From NCBI RefSeq assembly GCF_015706575.1, contig NW_024037058.1:13661547-13725546 (forward strand): a stretch of 64,000 bases of DNA. The letters run 5' to 3'. This stretch comes from Patiria miniata. Its lineage: Eukaryota; Echinodermata; Asteroidea; Valvatida; Asterinidae. This document shows, in pieces, positions 37,301-46,936 of the stretch. The notes under the pieces are model-generated. The model made no database searches. It saw only the letters and a list, made by a program, of their open reading frames with translations, and was not told the origin of the DNA. Made by a program: the position numbers and the translations under genes. Each line of letters begins with the position of its first letter. Within the stretch, counting starts at the first letter, position 1.

Positions 37301-40300
37301 AGAGCTGAAGTGAGCGTCTTGCCTTCATTGACTGCGGAAAAACACTGGCCTCGGTCTTCATCTGTCAATCTTCATCAGGTGGTAATAAATCTCCCATCTG
37401 CATACAGTAAACTCCAGCTAAACCGGCACTCTCGGGACCCGAGAATTTGTGACGATTTACGCGAATGCCGATATGTGCTGTAATAAGTCATTTTGCTGAC
37501 TTACATGAATGGTCCTTTGCACACATGATTCATTGCACTAATTGGCTTCGATTTACCCTGGATTAGGCCTTATCTCCTTAATGCTTGAGTTGAATCCAGC
37601 AAATTAATCCTCAAATTGTATCATCACGTTTGGGGTATTGATAGTGGAGACCACGATACATATGTACGTGCACAGTAACGAATTAAATGCGTGCGTGGTC
37701 CGGTATATACCACGCACGCATTGACTGCAGCAGTAGTCATTCAATAAGACGACCCCCTGCGTACGGCCTAGAGGGGGTACTGGTATATATGTTCACGATG
37801 CATATGCGATGTATGCAGTAGGACACCCTTTTCCGACACCGATCACGGGCCTTGCGAACCACTTTTCACTCGACACTTGCCAACCGCAGTACAGGAAGTC
37901 GATGCCAATGCATGATTTGTTGAATGCCGACTTACACAAAGGATTTTGTAATGCTTTTTATGGAAAGGGGACCGAGAGTAACACGACGACTTGAGCGAAA
38001 TGGCGACTTATAAAAGCCGGCTTAGAATTAAAAAATTCAATGGAAATGCATTACGGACAATCAGGACTTTAGTCAGACGGCTGACTTGAGCGATTTAAGT
38101 TGTACGATGTCGGTTTAGCCGGAGTTTACTGTATTTGGTTAGAAGTCACTTACACTGGATGTCAAGTTGCGTAGAGTCTTATCCGTTGGGTCTTCGTCAC
38201 TGCTGATCTACCGAACCCAATAATTGGAGCAGATTTTCTCTGACACTTTTGGACTGCTAGTCGATGTTCAGCATCATAAACTCAACGTCTCAACTAAACA
38301 CCTCACAGTAGGCGGAATCCGTTCGTACACCATTCCCATCGGTCCAACCACAGCCAAGCAGAGTGCCTAGCCCTATGAAGTGCTTCTCGGACAGTTTCCA
38401 GAAGTGACACGTCCGATTTACACTGGCAAGGACGTCAAACACTCTGCAACATGTCTCACTGTTACTAAGGGCCCACCAGTGTTGGCACGCCCAAGACACC
38501 TACCACCAAACAAGCTGTGTGATATGAACTCAACAACTCTGGATCCAACCTGTATTATGTGGCTGTATGGCAAAGTTGTAGTCAAGTTCTCAAAGTACCT
38601 CAGTCAAAAGACAAACTGTTAAAATGAACCCCGACAAAGTATTTCCTTTGTCATTGGTCAACCCCTGCTGCTTGACGTAACTTGTAAAACACCTTGTGAT
38701 TTGACTTGTGATATGGATTTGACAAAAAGTCTGAATCCAAGCAAATGCAGTGATTGTATAGCAAAGTTGCAGTCCACATAAGTCAATTACAAGTTGTTGA
38801 GCTTCAAGTCAAACATGTGTCAAATGACAAGCTATTCAAATGAACTCAGATATTCCTTTTTCATTGGTCATGCCCAGCTACTTGACCCGACTTGTAAAAT
38901 GACTTATGAATAGATTTCAACTCTGGATCCTTTACCTGGAGAGATGCTGGTTATTGTTCCTACATAACCAGTTTCCTCTTTCAGTTCTCGTATCGCTGCT
39001 TCGGCCACTGTTTCCTCACTATCTACCAAACCTGAGAGGCAATAAACAGCACCATTAAAGTAAAGACAACAATATTTGTTCCTTCTCCATCCATGTTCTC
39101 AAGCGAAACCACTTACCGCTCGTTTATCAAAAAACAAATTCTGTAAAGTCTAAATACAGGATGCCCCCCTAAAAGGTAACCCACAAACAAAGGGATGATT
39201 TCTATACAGGGCGAGTAAAAAAAAACGGAACCCAAACCCCCCAAATTATATTTCATATTGAAAAAAATATGTAGCACCAAATATAATAATGACTGGAAAG
39301 CCAATGTCATAAGCTACTTTTAGATGAAAAAAATACTGAAATTGCTCAATCCGCTCAAAGTATATCACCGTTTAAACACAATGACCCTAAAACCTCTTTC
39401 GTCCAAAAATGCGATTTCAAGAATCGTCATCACAATTGTCTTCAAACTTCACCAGCGATAAAACCTCTGTTTATACAAGTTAAAAATATTCAACAAAGTC
39501 CTTTTGAAGGACTGTCTTTTAAAAAAAGTGGATTTTATCAATCATATTGTTTGCCGAACCACGATTGTTGATAAAGATATTGTGCACTACAGTTGTTGAC
39601 AGTTGTTCGGACAAGCATTCTGTGTCATTTTCTTTGTTGTCAGACAGTCAGAATACACAATAAACTGGTTTTTGTTTTGGACGAAACAGGTTTTAGGGTC
39701 ATTGCGTTTAAATGGTGATATTCTAGTAAATCACTCAAGGGGGTTAGGGTTAAAGAACATGGTTCTCAGCAGTCCACTACCCAAGCTTCAGGCCTGCAGG
39801 CCTGCATTTGGCACGCGGTGGACAATTTATGCGATCAACCTGCAATGATGTGATGGGCCATGGAAGAATATGTGCCGAAGACTCAGTGATGCATGACGAG
39901 ATGTGTGCATCCAAGATATCAATGGAAAGCTTCAGTTGTAAAAACCTAGTGTTTATGATAAAACAATTGTGGTCATTCAAGTTCATGTTTTTTTTTATAT
40001 ATTATTCCTTTGTTTGTTGGTAAAGTTTTTGGGGACACCCTTTATTTTTCTTTTCTACCAACCATGGCCAACACTACATTTTTGTTAATTTTTTTAAATA
40101 AAAGCAATCATGGAATATCAAACTTGAAAACACTGAAGCATGCTGGTATCAGGCATGCCAGGGATGCCACTGGGAAGCAATTTAAACAAAGAGAAAATTC
40201 CAAGCTTTAACAGACTTAATACATTTGGTGTTTCATTTTATTTGTAATGGCATTAAGCGTGAAATGAAAAAAAAGAAAACAGAAGAGGAAACCAGCTGAG

Positions 40301-43300
40301 TTGCATGCTTGAAATGGACTGCATGTGCCCCCTCTCTGTAACAAAGACAGACTTAAGTAAAACATCTAGAAAACATTACAGCTGGATGCCGGGCCCCAAC
40401 GCAGAGATGCCATAGGATTCAGCACATCTCTGCAAAATTATAAGGGGCCATCCATACAGTACCTACACACAAAAAGGGGGTGGGGGTTGTTGCCAGTCAT
40501 ACACTGTACGCAATGGGGAGTCAGGTTGGCATAGTGGTACTTTCCTCGCCTTCCACTGCTGTGACCCGGGTTCGAATCCCGCCTGGGCCAATATGTGGAT
40601 TGGGTTTTCAGTCCCTGCCTGATTCCGTGGGTTTTCCCCAGAATATTCTTCTAGGCTTTTCCTCCCACCTCTAAAACTGTAACTTCTTCTCACTGTCTTC
40701 TCTCCACAGGCTTCTTCAAGCTTGGGAGCTACAGTGCCTAGGGCGCTTTTGAGGAATCCTTGGTTTCATTACCAGAAATGATTAATAATAATAATAATAA
40801 AAATAATAACACCATGCGTACAATGGGGAGGGGGATCCAAGCCAATGCGTACGTACGCAGAGCGATAATTTGCTTTCATTAAATTGTCGTAAAATGTATT
40901 TACTCATATTGAATACCTACCAGGACCAGCTTTTACATGTACATGTATGCATCGGAAAGCGTTGTACTGTTTGCTACTCTCCACTCCACTATTTAGATTT
41001 ATCTTCTCAGTGCTACTCGCCAGCAAACGCCTTTAAAGGCCATCAAACTTCAGAGACAGCAACATGATAAAAAGTTGATTGTGATTCGGCCCCTAAGTTT
41101 TAGTCAAGTAGATACAAGCACGTCCACCCCAGGAAATAGTGATTAAGCAGTGGTATGATTTTTTACTGTAGCAAGCACAACTTTCTACCAACTGTTAAGC
41201 AGCGCTATGAAATTGGGCCGAATGAATTCATTTTTTTTCTTCATAAGAGTCACTCAACCTGTAGCAGCCACCAGGTGAAGGAACAAGGAAAGCAAGCTTC
41301 AATGTGAACTCATGCGCTAGTCCTGCAATGAATGACAGTTATTGAAAGCAATCCTACCTGAGGGGAATTCTATTGTGCATGACCTTACAGGTGGTCTGAA
41401 CTGTCGGACCAGAACCAAACAGTCGTAGTGCAGTAACCGTTTGAGAATTGTGACCATTCCAACCGCTATTAGGAATAAAACAAAATACAGAGCCATACAT
41501 TACATCTGGACATGTGGATTTCATCTGCCCACTATACTGACAGCCTCACCTGCTGGAAACTCTATTGTGTAACACTTGACCGGGGGCCTGAACTGTCTGA
41601 CCAGTAAAATGGAGTCGTAGTGCAGTAACCTCTTGACAATGGTTGCCATGGCAACAGCTGTTCAAATTAACAAACATTAGTGGGCTTTAGTTAAAAATGG
41701 AAACTTGTGGATTTAAATGGCACCAAGAATTAGGAAAGTGGAAAGTGAAAAAAAATTAGCTTAAAGTTTGTCATATGTAGGTGATCTGCAGATTGCACGT
41801 GTCATCTTTTTTTCGCAGTAGATCCCTACCGGTGCATGTTTTGTGTTCTTAAAAAGTCACATTTTGTGCATTTTTAAACAATTACCTCAATTGACCCCTA
41901 GATGACCTTTGACCTCCGACTGGAGGGAGTGCTAGTGGTTAAGTAAGGGTTAACCCTCCTGCTATTTAAACAGTCACAGACAGTCAAAATTCATTTCCAC
42001 TTCCCCTGCTATACTTTTAACAAAGGCTAGTCACCAGCAATTAGATTATATGTCAAGCAAGCACTGTGACTAGTCAAACTGAGTCAACAGACAACGCAGG
42101 CAAGTTGTGGTCACTGCTGTTTCATCACTCATAAGGAGTCAAACCAAGCTGTATCAAGTCACTTTAATCAAATTAGGTTTTGCCCTTCACCGACGTTTTG
42201 AACACTGTATACTCAGTGTGTTACCTCCCGAGTGAAAGTTGGAAAAAATCACTCGGGTGGGACTCGAACCCACAACCTCCTGCTTTCTAATGCAGATGTC
42301 TTACCACTCGACCACTGAGCTAACGGGATCGGTTGGGCGGTTCAAATCTGATGCACATAGCAGCGGGTACCGCATAAACTATTATAAGATGGAATTTTTT
42401 TTTGCGCCGGGGCGATATAAATCAAATTAGGTTTTGCCCTTCACCGACGTTTTAAACACTGTATACTCAGTGTGTTACCTCCCGAGTGAAAGTTGGAAAA
42501 AATCACTCAGGTGGGACTCGAACCCACGACCTCCTGCTTTCTAGTGCAGATGTCTTACCACTCAACCACAGAGCTAACGGGATCGGTTGGCCGGTTGGAA
42601 TCTGATGTACATAGCAGCGGGTACCGCATAAACTATTATAAGATGGAATTTTTGCACCGGGGTGATATAAATCAAATCAAATTAGGTTCTGCCCTTTAGG
42701 TGATTGAGTGGTAAGACATCTGTACTAGAAAGCAGGAGGTCGTGGGTTTGAGTCCCACCCGAGTGATTTTTTCCAACTTTCACTCGGGAGGTAACACACT
42801 GAGTATACAGTGTTTAAAACGACGGTGAAGGGCAAAACCTAATTTGATTTATATCACCCCGGCGCAAAAATTCCATCTTATAAAAGTTACTTTGAGCTAG
42901 TCAATCTTGCTTTATGTATGCTGGGAAGTCTTATAACTGTTGAAAACAGTCGTTTGGTTTGATTTTGACTGCAAGGACAACTTGGCAAAGAATGCAAGTT
43001 TGCATAGGAGGGTTAAAGAAGGAAAATTAAAACTTGACCAAGCAAGGGTCCTCTGGGCCTACCGTCAGCTACCCCTGGCCTCTGGGGCTTGGTGGTTCTC
43101 TCCACCGTCTCCCATGTCCGTATCTTCCCCCTGGGGTCCTTGTAGGTTATCTTCTCCAGAGACAGCCACTTCTCTCGATGAATAGTCTAGTGACATTTCA
43201 AAACAAAATTATAACCAGCAGATGAATGGTCGGTCATGTCTGATAGAATTTCTGAATTGAACTGAAACTCTGAAAATTAAATATTTATGGGCATGTTGAT

Positions 43301-44505
43301 AGGTTGATTTTAATTAGGGAGTAAGCATGTGCTTGGCTGGTTTTAAACAAGTCCATTTAAGACCGATTGGGTGAATGAATGCCAATAATAGCCCGAGCCA
43401 AAGGCGAGGGATATTAATGGTGACCAGGCCTCTGGCCAGTCTTAAACAGACTTGTGTAAAACCAGCCAAGCATATATTTATTCCTATTCATAAATACCTT
43501 TTCGGTCAAAGTGTCAAACAAGTCGAAAAATGTAACTTTCCAACCATTTTGTACTATCACAATGAAATCCTATCCTTGCCAATAAAAAAGAATCCAAACA
43601 GCTTTTGGAGTGTTTCAATACAAAATGTACATTCAATCCTTTAGATTGATAACTGAAGCTTAACCCTAACCTTCCCAAATCCTCTTTGCAAAACAGAGGA
43701 TTTTGCAGGATTGAGGCTATATGGCAAACAATGTGTGGCTGATTTTGAAGGCTGCACTGTTTCAAGATCTTGGGCTGGACATTGTGTTGTTTTTGCTCAG
43801 CCGTGCATAAAGTTAGGCCCAAATTGTACCTACTTGAAATCCTCTTCACTTCTCCATGATGTCACTGGCTCTGCCTCAGCATATACAGTGATTGCTGGGG
43901 GAGGTCGCAGGATTGAGGCAGTGGTCACCCCTCCAAGGACCACATTCAAGAAATAATGGAGGATTTTGCAGGACTGAGGCTGTATGCAAGTTTTACATGG
44001 AGGCAGTTGGAGAATTTTACAGGATTGAGGTTGCATCCTAGCAAAAATGCCTAGGGAGTTAGGCTAATGTCTTGACAAAAAGTCTGATATATATGCCAAT
44101 AAACTGTAACAAGAATCTATGAAAACCCACAACTAGCTTGCAAAGTTTCAATAGATTAAATCCTTTATTAGTCTGATAGTTTTGCTTTTACACGAAGCTT
44201 AACCCTTACTCCCTACTGGGTTTTACTATGAACAGTACCAAGTCCGCTAAAATCCGTCACTGACTATGCTTCGAATAATGTTTCAGGTCCAAATCCACCA
44301 AAGTCCACCACAAATCCACCACTGCTATGCATGTAGGTGGATTTTGAAGGACTTGGTGCTCATGGCTGCCTACTAAAAAAAAAAACACTAAATAATACAA
44401 AATAAAAAAATGAGTTTGATGTAAAATCACCTCTTGTTTGATAAACTCTGATTTCGGTTTGTGGGCGTTATTGGTCGGTGAGGAACTGGTGCCTTCACTT
44501 GACAT
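31182..44505 (-). CDS. NUDT5: NUDT5-like ADP-sugar pyrophosphatase (gene span, 8 coding exons)
   Basis: NUDT5 enzymes hydrolyse ADP-ribose and other ADP-sugars to AMP plus sugar phosphate, using Mg2+ held by the Nudix box. The model 44505-44431, 43186-43063, 41657-41550 (or 41465-41358), 39031-38936, 36779-36724, 35224-35179, 31825-31763, 31306-31182 totals 693 nt (230 residues plus TGA; human NUDT5 has 219). All phases match. Residues W32 and W50 correspond to the two Trp that stack the adenine in human NUDT5. RQFRPP and IEFPAG lead into a perfect Nudix box at residues 103-125 (G...E...REL.EETGY), with E118, E121 and E122 as expected metal ligands. The acidic EGEFIEVI segment and the RVYTYA C-terminal helix also match the family. 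Coding exon 3 is duplicated. Introns are heavily loaded with transposons. The gene looks intact. Confidence 0.94.
31763..31825 (-). CDS. NUDT5: NUDT5 coding exon 7
   Basis: This 63-nt exon has acceptor TTTTGTTTCAG and donor GATG/GTAAGG, phase 1 to 1. It encodes (D)EGEFIEVIHAPLHELKQKLD, aligning with GDGEFVEVISLP of the family. The acidic EGE loop is where human NUDT5 carries a catalytically important Glu. Confidence 0.93.
32893..33479 (+). mobile_element. Family A element, copy 3
   Basis: Full-length copy in NUDT5 intron 6. It has the leading inverted module, then TTCATAAATACCTTTTCGGT, CCCCTCTAGCTA, TTGCGCAGAACGCAGCTG and the GGTATTTATGAATA end. The best copy for defining the family. Confidence 0.85.
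35179..35224 (-). CDS. NUDT5: NUDT5 coding exon 6
   Basis: This 46-nt exon has acceptor TTTTAAACAG and donor TTAG/GTATGT, phase 0 to 1. It encodes VDGDDTVNQRPVPNL, which aligns with INGDDAENARPKPK of vertebrate NUDT5. Confidence 0.86.
36054..36593. mobile_element. 540-bp foldback element in NUDT5 intron 5
   Basis: Arms of about 125 bp are inverted copies: TAGTCTAGGGG(C/T)TAGAC, GATACG(T/C)GATAACC, CCGCGAGAGGGC and CCAATATC occur in the same order on opposing strands. The centre includes a G homopolymer tract. No transposase. Confidence 0.83.
36724..36779 (-). CDS. NUDT5: NUDT5 coding exon 5
   Basis: This 56-nt exon has acceptor TTTCTTTACAG and donor GTGCAG/GTTTGT, phase 1 to 0. It encodes TVMDSGMSASTLNLVFVQ, aligning with CMDPGLSNCTIHIVTV of vertebrate NUDT5. 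It lies just upstream (in gene direction) of a 540-bp foldback element in the next intron. Confidence 0.83.
37214..38520 (+). pseudogene. Decayed Ty3/gypsy retrotransposon pol fragment (protease to start of RT), interrupted
   Basis: Reading on the plus strand, 37214-37402 shows a retropepsin N-terminal half: a segment like IIDSKTGARFLVDT followed by AEVSVLPS. The catalytic DTG reads DTR. After a 727-bp insertion (37405-38131), a different frame carries SLTLDVKLRR and FGLLVDVQHHKLN, typical of the protease C-terminal half. Then 38380-38514 reads LLGQFPEVTRP and KGPPVLARPRHLPPNK, the linker into reverse transcriptase. Stops, frame changes and the lost glycine show it is dead. No LTR, RT catalytic motif or integrase is visible. 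It lies in NUDT5 intron 4, opposite strand. Confidence 0.85.
37405..38131. mobile_element. pogo/Tigger-like MITE inside the Ty3/gypsy fragment
   Basis: The 727-bp element has inverted ends CAGTAAACTCC(A/G)GCTAAACC, about 21 bp with one or two mismatches. It is flanked by TA duplications at 37403-37404 and 38132-38133. TA targets and this TIR style fit the pogo/Tigger branch of Tc1-mariner. No transposase frame is seen. It splits the protease coding region, so it is younger than the retroelement. Confidence 0.82.
38529..38930. repeat. Diverged tandem duplication, GACTTG-rich
   Basis: Two units share GGCAAAGTTG, CAAGCTATTCAAATGAAC-like sequence, TTCATTGGTCA and CCTGCTGCTTGACG/CCAGCTACTTGACC. 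CAACTCTGGATCC bounds the pair at 38529 and 38918. Confidence 0.7.
38936..39031 (-). CDS. NUDT5: NUDT5 coding exon 4 (Nudix box)
   Basis: This 96-nt exon has acceptor TTGCCTCTCAG and donor CCAG/GTAAAG, phase 1 to 1. Together with the last G of exon 3 it encodes the complete Nudix consensus GX5EX7REUXEEXGU (residues 103-125), followed by VGTITSISP. Glu118, Glu121 and Glu122 are the expected Mg2+ ligands. Confidence 0.96.
39209..39722. mobile_element. Mariner-like foldback element, right end truncated
   Basis: The left end CAGGGCGAGTAAAAAAAAAC resembles the left end of the element at 58202. An inner inverted pair, ATATCACC..TTTAAAC.CAATGACCCTAA (39360-39409) and its complement (39675-39722), marks the arms; the outer right arm is missing. 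Confidence 0.72.
39770..39915. repeat. Dispersed repeat with GGCCTGCATTTGGCACG, copy 1
   Basis: This shares GGCCTGCATTTGGCACG, GTGGA(C/A)AATTTA, CCAACCTGCAAT-type and CATGGAAGA runs with 55600-55720. Confidence 0.65.
40521..40820 (+). mobile_element. tRNA-headed SINE with CAATGGGGAG target duplication
   Basis: A-box-like GTTGGCATAGTGGTAC, B box GGTTCGAATCC (40569-40579), body with GGGTTTTCCCCAGAATATTC, and AAT tail (about 40784-40809). CAATGGGGAG occurs on both sides (40511-40520 and 40821-40830). It is in NUDT5 intron 3. Confidence 0.85.
41358..41465 (-). CDS. NUDT5: NUDT5 alternative coding exon 3, copy b
   Basis: This is a second 108-nt exon with the same phases, acceptor CCTAATAG and donor CAG/GTAGGA. 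It encodes VGMVTILKRLLHYDCLVL, then VRQFRPPVRSCTIEFPS. The active-site-proximal QFRPP is conserved, while IEFPAG becomes IEFPSG. No stop or frameshift is present despite clear divergence from copy a, which suggests selection. Only one copy should be used per transcript; including both would duplicate a core beta strand. Confidence 0.88.
41550..41657 (-). CDS. NUDT5: NUDT5 alternative coding exon 3, copy a
   Basis: This 108-nt exon is phase 1 in and 1 out, with acceptor TTGAACAG and donor CAG/GTGAGG. It encodes VAMATIVKRLLHYDSILL, then VRQFRPPVKCYTIEFPA. It keeps the IEFPAG sequence leading into the Nudix box and is the copy more like vertebrate NUDT5. It lies 84 bp upstream (in gene direction) of copy b. 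Confidence 0.92.
42168..42420 (-). repeat. tRNA-like repeat unit 1
   Basis: A 253-bp unit running ATCAAATTAGGTTTTGCCC...GCGATATAA contains a minus-strand tRNA-like core (42251-42327): TAGCTCAGTGGTCGAGTGG as D-arm and a perfect T-arm GTGGG/TTCGAGT/CCCAC. The anticodon arm has an 8-nt loop and there is no acceptor stem pairing, so it is a pseudo-tRNA or SINE-type unit. Confidence 0.82.
42421..42670 (-). repeat. tRNA-like repeat unit 2
   Basis: Direct tandem copy of unit 1 starting ATCAAATTAGGTTTTGCCC. The core 42504-42581 is again minus strand, with the same T-arm. The acceptor-side base pairs are missing. Confidence 0.82.
42695..42890 (+). repeat. tRNA-like repeat unit 3, inverted
   Basis: This unit is the inverse orientation of units 1 and 2: the plus-strand core 42699-42766 (GATTGAGTGGTAAGACATC...GTGGGTTTGAGTCCCAC) is followed by GGAGGTAACACACTGAG and GAAGGGCAAAACCTAATTTG, the reverse of the unit 1 left end. 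The D-arm is truncated. Confidence 0.8.
43063..43186 (-). CDS. NUDT5: NUDT5 coding exon 2 (adenine-stacking Trp residues)
   Basis: This exon encodes residues 26-66: EKWLSLEKITYKDPRGK then RTWETVERTT. The acceptor is CACTAG, phase 0. The donor is GACG/GTAGGC, phase 1. The KW and RTWE motifs align with Trp28 and Trp46 regions of human NUDT5, which sandwich the substrate adenine across the dimer. Confidence 0.92.
43316..43552 (+). mobile_element. Family A element, copy 4 (partial)
   Basis: This partial copy has the leading module AGGGAGTAAGCATGTGCTTGG ... CCAGCCAAGCATATATTTATT and TTCATAAATACCTTTTCGGT, then stops matching. Its central spacer has GCCCGAGCCAAAGGCGAGGG, shared with copy 6. Confidence 0.75.
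44431..44505 (-). CDS. NUDT5: NUDT5 coding exon 1
   Basis: This exon encodes residues 1-25, starting MSSEGTSSSPTN and ending FIKQE, with donor GAG/GTGATT (a weaker but usable site), phase 0. The Ser/Thr-rich variable N-terminus resembles that of other NUDT5 proteins. The frame is open upstream of the ATG, but no nearer in-frame ATG is seen. Confidence 0.8.
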
Positions 44506-45334
44506 CTCTAATGAAGCTTCACAGTGTGCAGATGAACAGGACACTAGACGAGCAACACCCTTAAACTGTTGGGAAGACAGTGGCGACAACTGGCCCAACA
44601 ATCTGCAGTGTAGGATTATTATAAAATAATGAATGAAAAATATTGCAATGATATTGAAATACATTGTATAACACTTAATGATCAGGGAGTTAAATTAGAC
44701 ACAAATCTTTGTGGTTGTACAAATGGATGAAGATTTTTAGATAAAAGAATGTTTTTTTCGAAAATGTATGAGTGCCTTTACGACTAGGAACCTTAACTTT
44801 GGACATTTCTGACCTGGATGAGAAGATAATCTCGATCAAAATCGGTAGCAAAATCGCTACATCAGAGTTTAGCGTTTAGGGGAGCAGTGGCTGTCTGGCC
44901 GAACTACAGAGCTTGCGATAGTACTGTACGGCCAGATGCAGTCGGGCGGTAATCCTAATCTTTAGGACACCTCTATTTTTTACGAGTTATGTTCAAAACT
45001 GAATTTTGCAGATGACTGTCCAGTACCAAAGTGACGGAAAGATTTCCATATAAGAAGTTCACTAATTTTCCTCTGTATTGACTAACAAGCCCCCAGATAG
45101 CAATTTCATGTCATCAAAGTCAATTTGACATGTTTGAGCAATGAGAAAATACAACCATTTTCTTAGAAAACACTTAGAATTGTTCAGTCCACTCTCATAG
45201 GGTTTGTACACAGGGTGTTGAATGCACTTCTTATATGGAAATCATTCCACAATGTGACTTTCCTATTTTTTTTGCAGTCAGGTGCATGTTGTCGTTCTCA
45301 CAACACGAGTGAACAATGGTGAAAGCCCTACATA

Positions 45335-45419
45335 ATGAAAGCTTGATGCTGATTGGCTGCTAAAAAAAATAAATAAGATGTTTACTTTTTTATCACCCAA
45401 TCAGCATCAAGCTTTCATT
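45335..45419. repeat. Perfect hairpin with 23-bp arms
   Basis: The arms 45335-45357 and 45397-45419 (AATGAAAGCTTGATGCTGAT and three more bases, and the exact complement) enclose a 39-nt AT-rich loop. Confidence 0.88.
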
Positions 45420-46030
45420 GCATCGAGCTTTCATGTTTGCCATCTTGGTTTTTGAGTCAGTTTTCTGGTCCGGTTGTCACCGTCGTCTTTTACCCCTTAA
45501 ATTCCGCGTAATTTCCCTCATATTAACAAACTCAAAGCCCTGCCCTCTTTCCACAAAATTAAACCTGCTGATATTCAAGAAGGTGTCACTGCCAATTGTT
45601 CAGATGTGTCAAGAAATATCAGAATGTCAATTTTGAGTGTCATTTAGTCAACTGTTTTGGTGAGTCTTTCCCTTCCTATATAGGAACAGGGTCCTAAAAC
45701 TGTAAGGATTACCAGTCGGGCTACTTGCTAGTGCAGCGTTACATACATGTGAATTTCCGAATAGCATGTCAGCTGGAGTTATGTCAAGCTAGCACTCCCA
45801 TTACACACTAGGCAGTCAGTACCAGTTTTCCTTATGTGGTCGAATCAGATTACTGACAATGTGACATGAAAACCATATCGTGACTTTACCTTGAAACCCT
45901 TCCAGCCAGATTGAACTTCACTTTCCAGAGCAGAAGGAGTGACCGAAGCTGTTCCTTCGTATAATTATATTACGTACATGTACACCCGTACCCCCGTATA
46001 GAGAAAGCGCGTGTGGCCGTACGTGCAATT

Positions 46031-46760
46031 CGTGCAACACACCTGGCTCAAGCTGGCCGCGATGTCGGCCCGAATTCCAGCCTCGAACTCAGCCTCGTAC
46101 TTAACAAATCTAAAACACATGCACCAAAAGGAGGTCGCTATTCCCATTAACTTGTGCACAGTTTTGACACGCTCCTTTAAAACCAAAATCCCCCCCCCCC
46201 CCTATAAATAAATGAAGTGCACATTTTTAGTTCATTATCTGAAAGACCAAACCACTGGGCACACTTAATTTGGGATAAGGCTGAATCGGTGCATTTTTAG
46301 TACCCAGCCTCACATTATGAAAATGACATATTTTTTCCCATTAATTTGTGCACAGAGAATGAACTAAAAATGTGCACTTTATTTATTCCTAGGGGGGGAT
46401 TTTGGTTTTAAAGGAGCGTGTCAAAACTGTGCACAAATTAATGAGAAAAATATGTCATTTTCATAATGTGAGGCTGAGTACTAAAAATGCCCCGATTCAG
46501 CCTTATCCCAAATTAAGTGTGCCCAGTGGGTTGGTCTTTCAGATAATGAACTAAAAATGTGCACTTTATTTATTTCTAGGGGGGGGGGGATTTTGGTTTT
46601 AAAGGAGCGTGTCAAAACTGTGCACAAGTGAATGGGAATAGCGACCTCCTTTTGGTGCATGTGTTTTAGATTTTTTGAGTGCGAGGCTGAGTTCGAGGCT
46701 GAGTTCGAGGCTGGAATTCGGGCCGACATCGCGGCCAGCTTGAGCCTGGTGTGCAACACG
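46031..46760. mobile_element. Large foldback, arms over 300 bp
   Basis: The two halves are inverted copies: CTGGCTCAAGCTGGCCGCGA, TGCACCAAAAGGAGGTCGCT, GTTTTGACACGCTCCTTTAA and a C/G homopolymer occur in opposite orientation. AAATGTGCACTTTATTTATT and a TTTTAAAGGAGCGTGTCAAA segment occur twice in the right half, so one arm is internally duplicated. Confidence 0.85.
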
Positions 46761-46936
46761 TACGCAAAGATATGCTAGGAATGAACCCCGTACTTGTTGT
46801 ATGCATTCCGCGCGCAATAGGTGACACGAATCTTAGGCACCCGACTATTCAGTGTCCTTGTTTACAGGGCCAACATAGGCCACTATCCACAATAGATTTG
46901 CATATAACTGTAGTATTTATTTACGCTGCGCCGCTG

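Noticed and set aside
37214..38622. Intact retroelement gene
   Set aside because: The protease lost its catalytic DTG glycine, has stops and frame changes, is split by another element, and lacks RT and integrase.
42251..42766. Functional tRNA genes
   Set aside because: Acceptor stems are missing, the anticodon loop is 8 nt, and the units are embedded in a 250-bp repeat; they are better called tRNA-like repeats.
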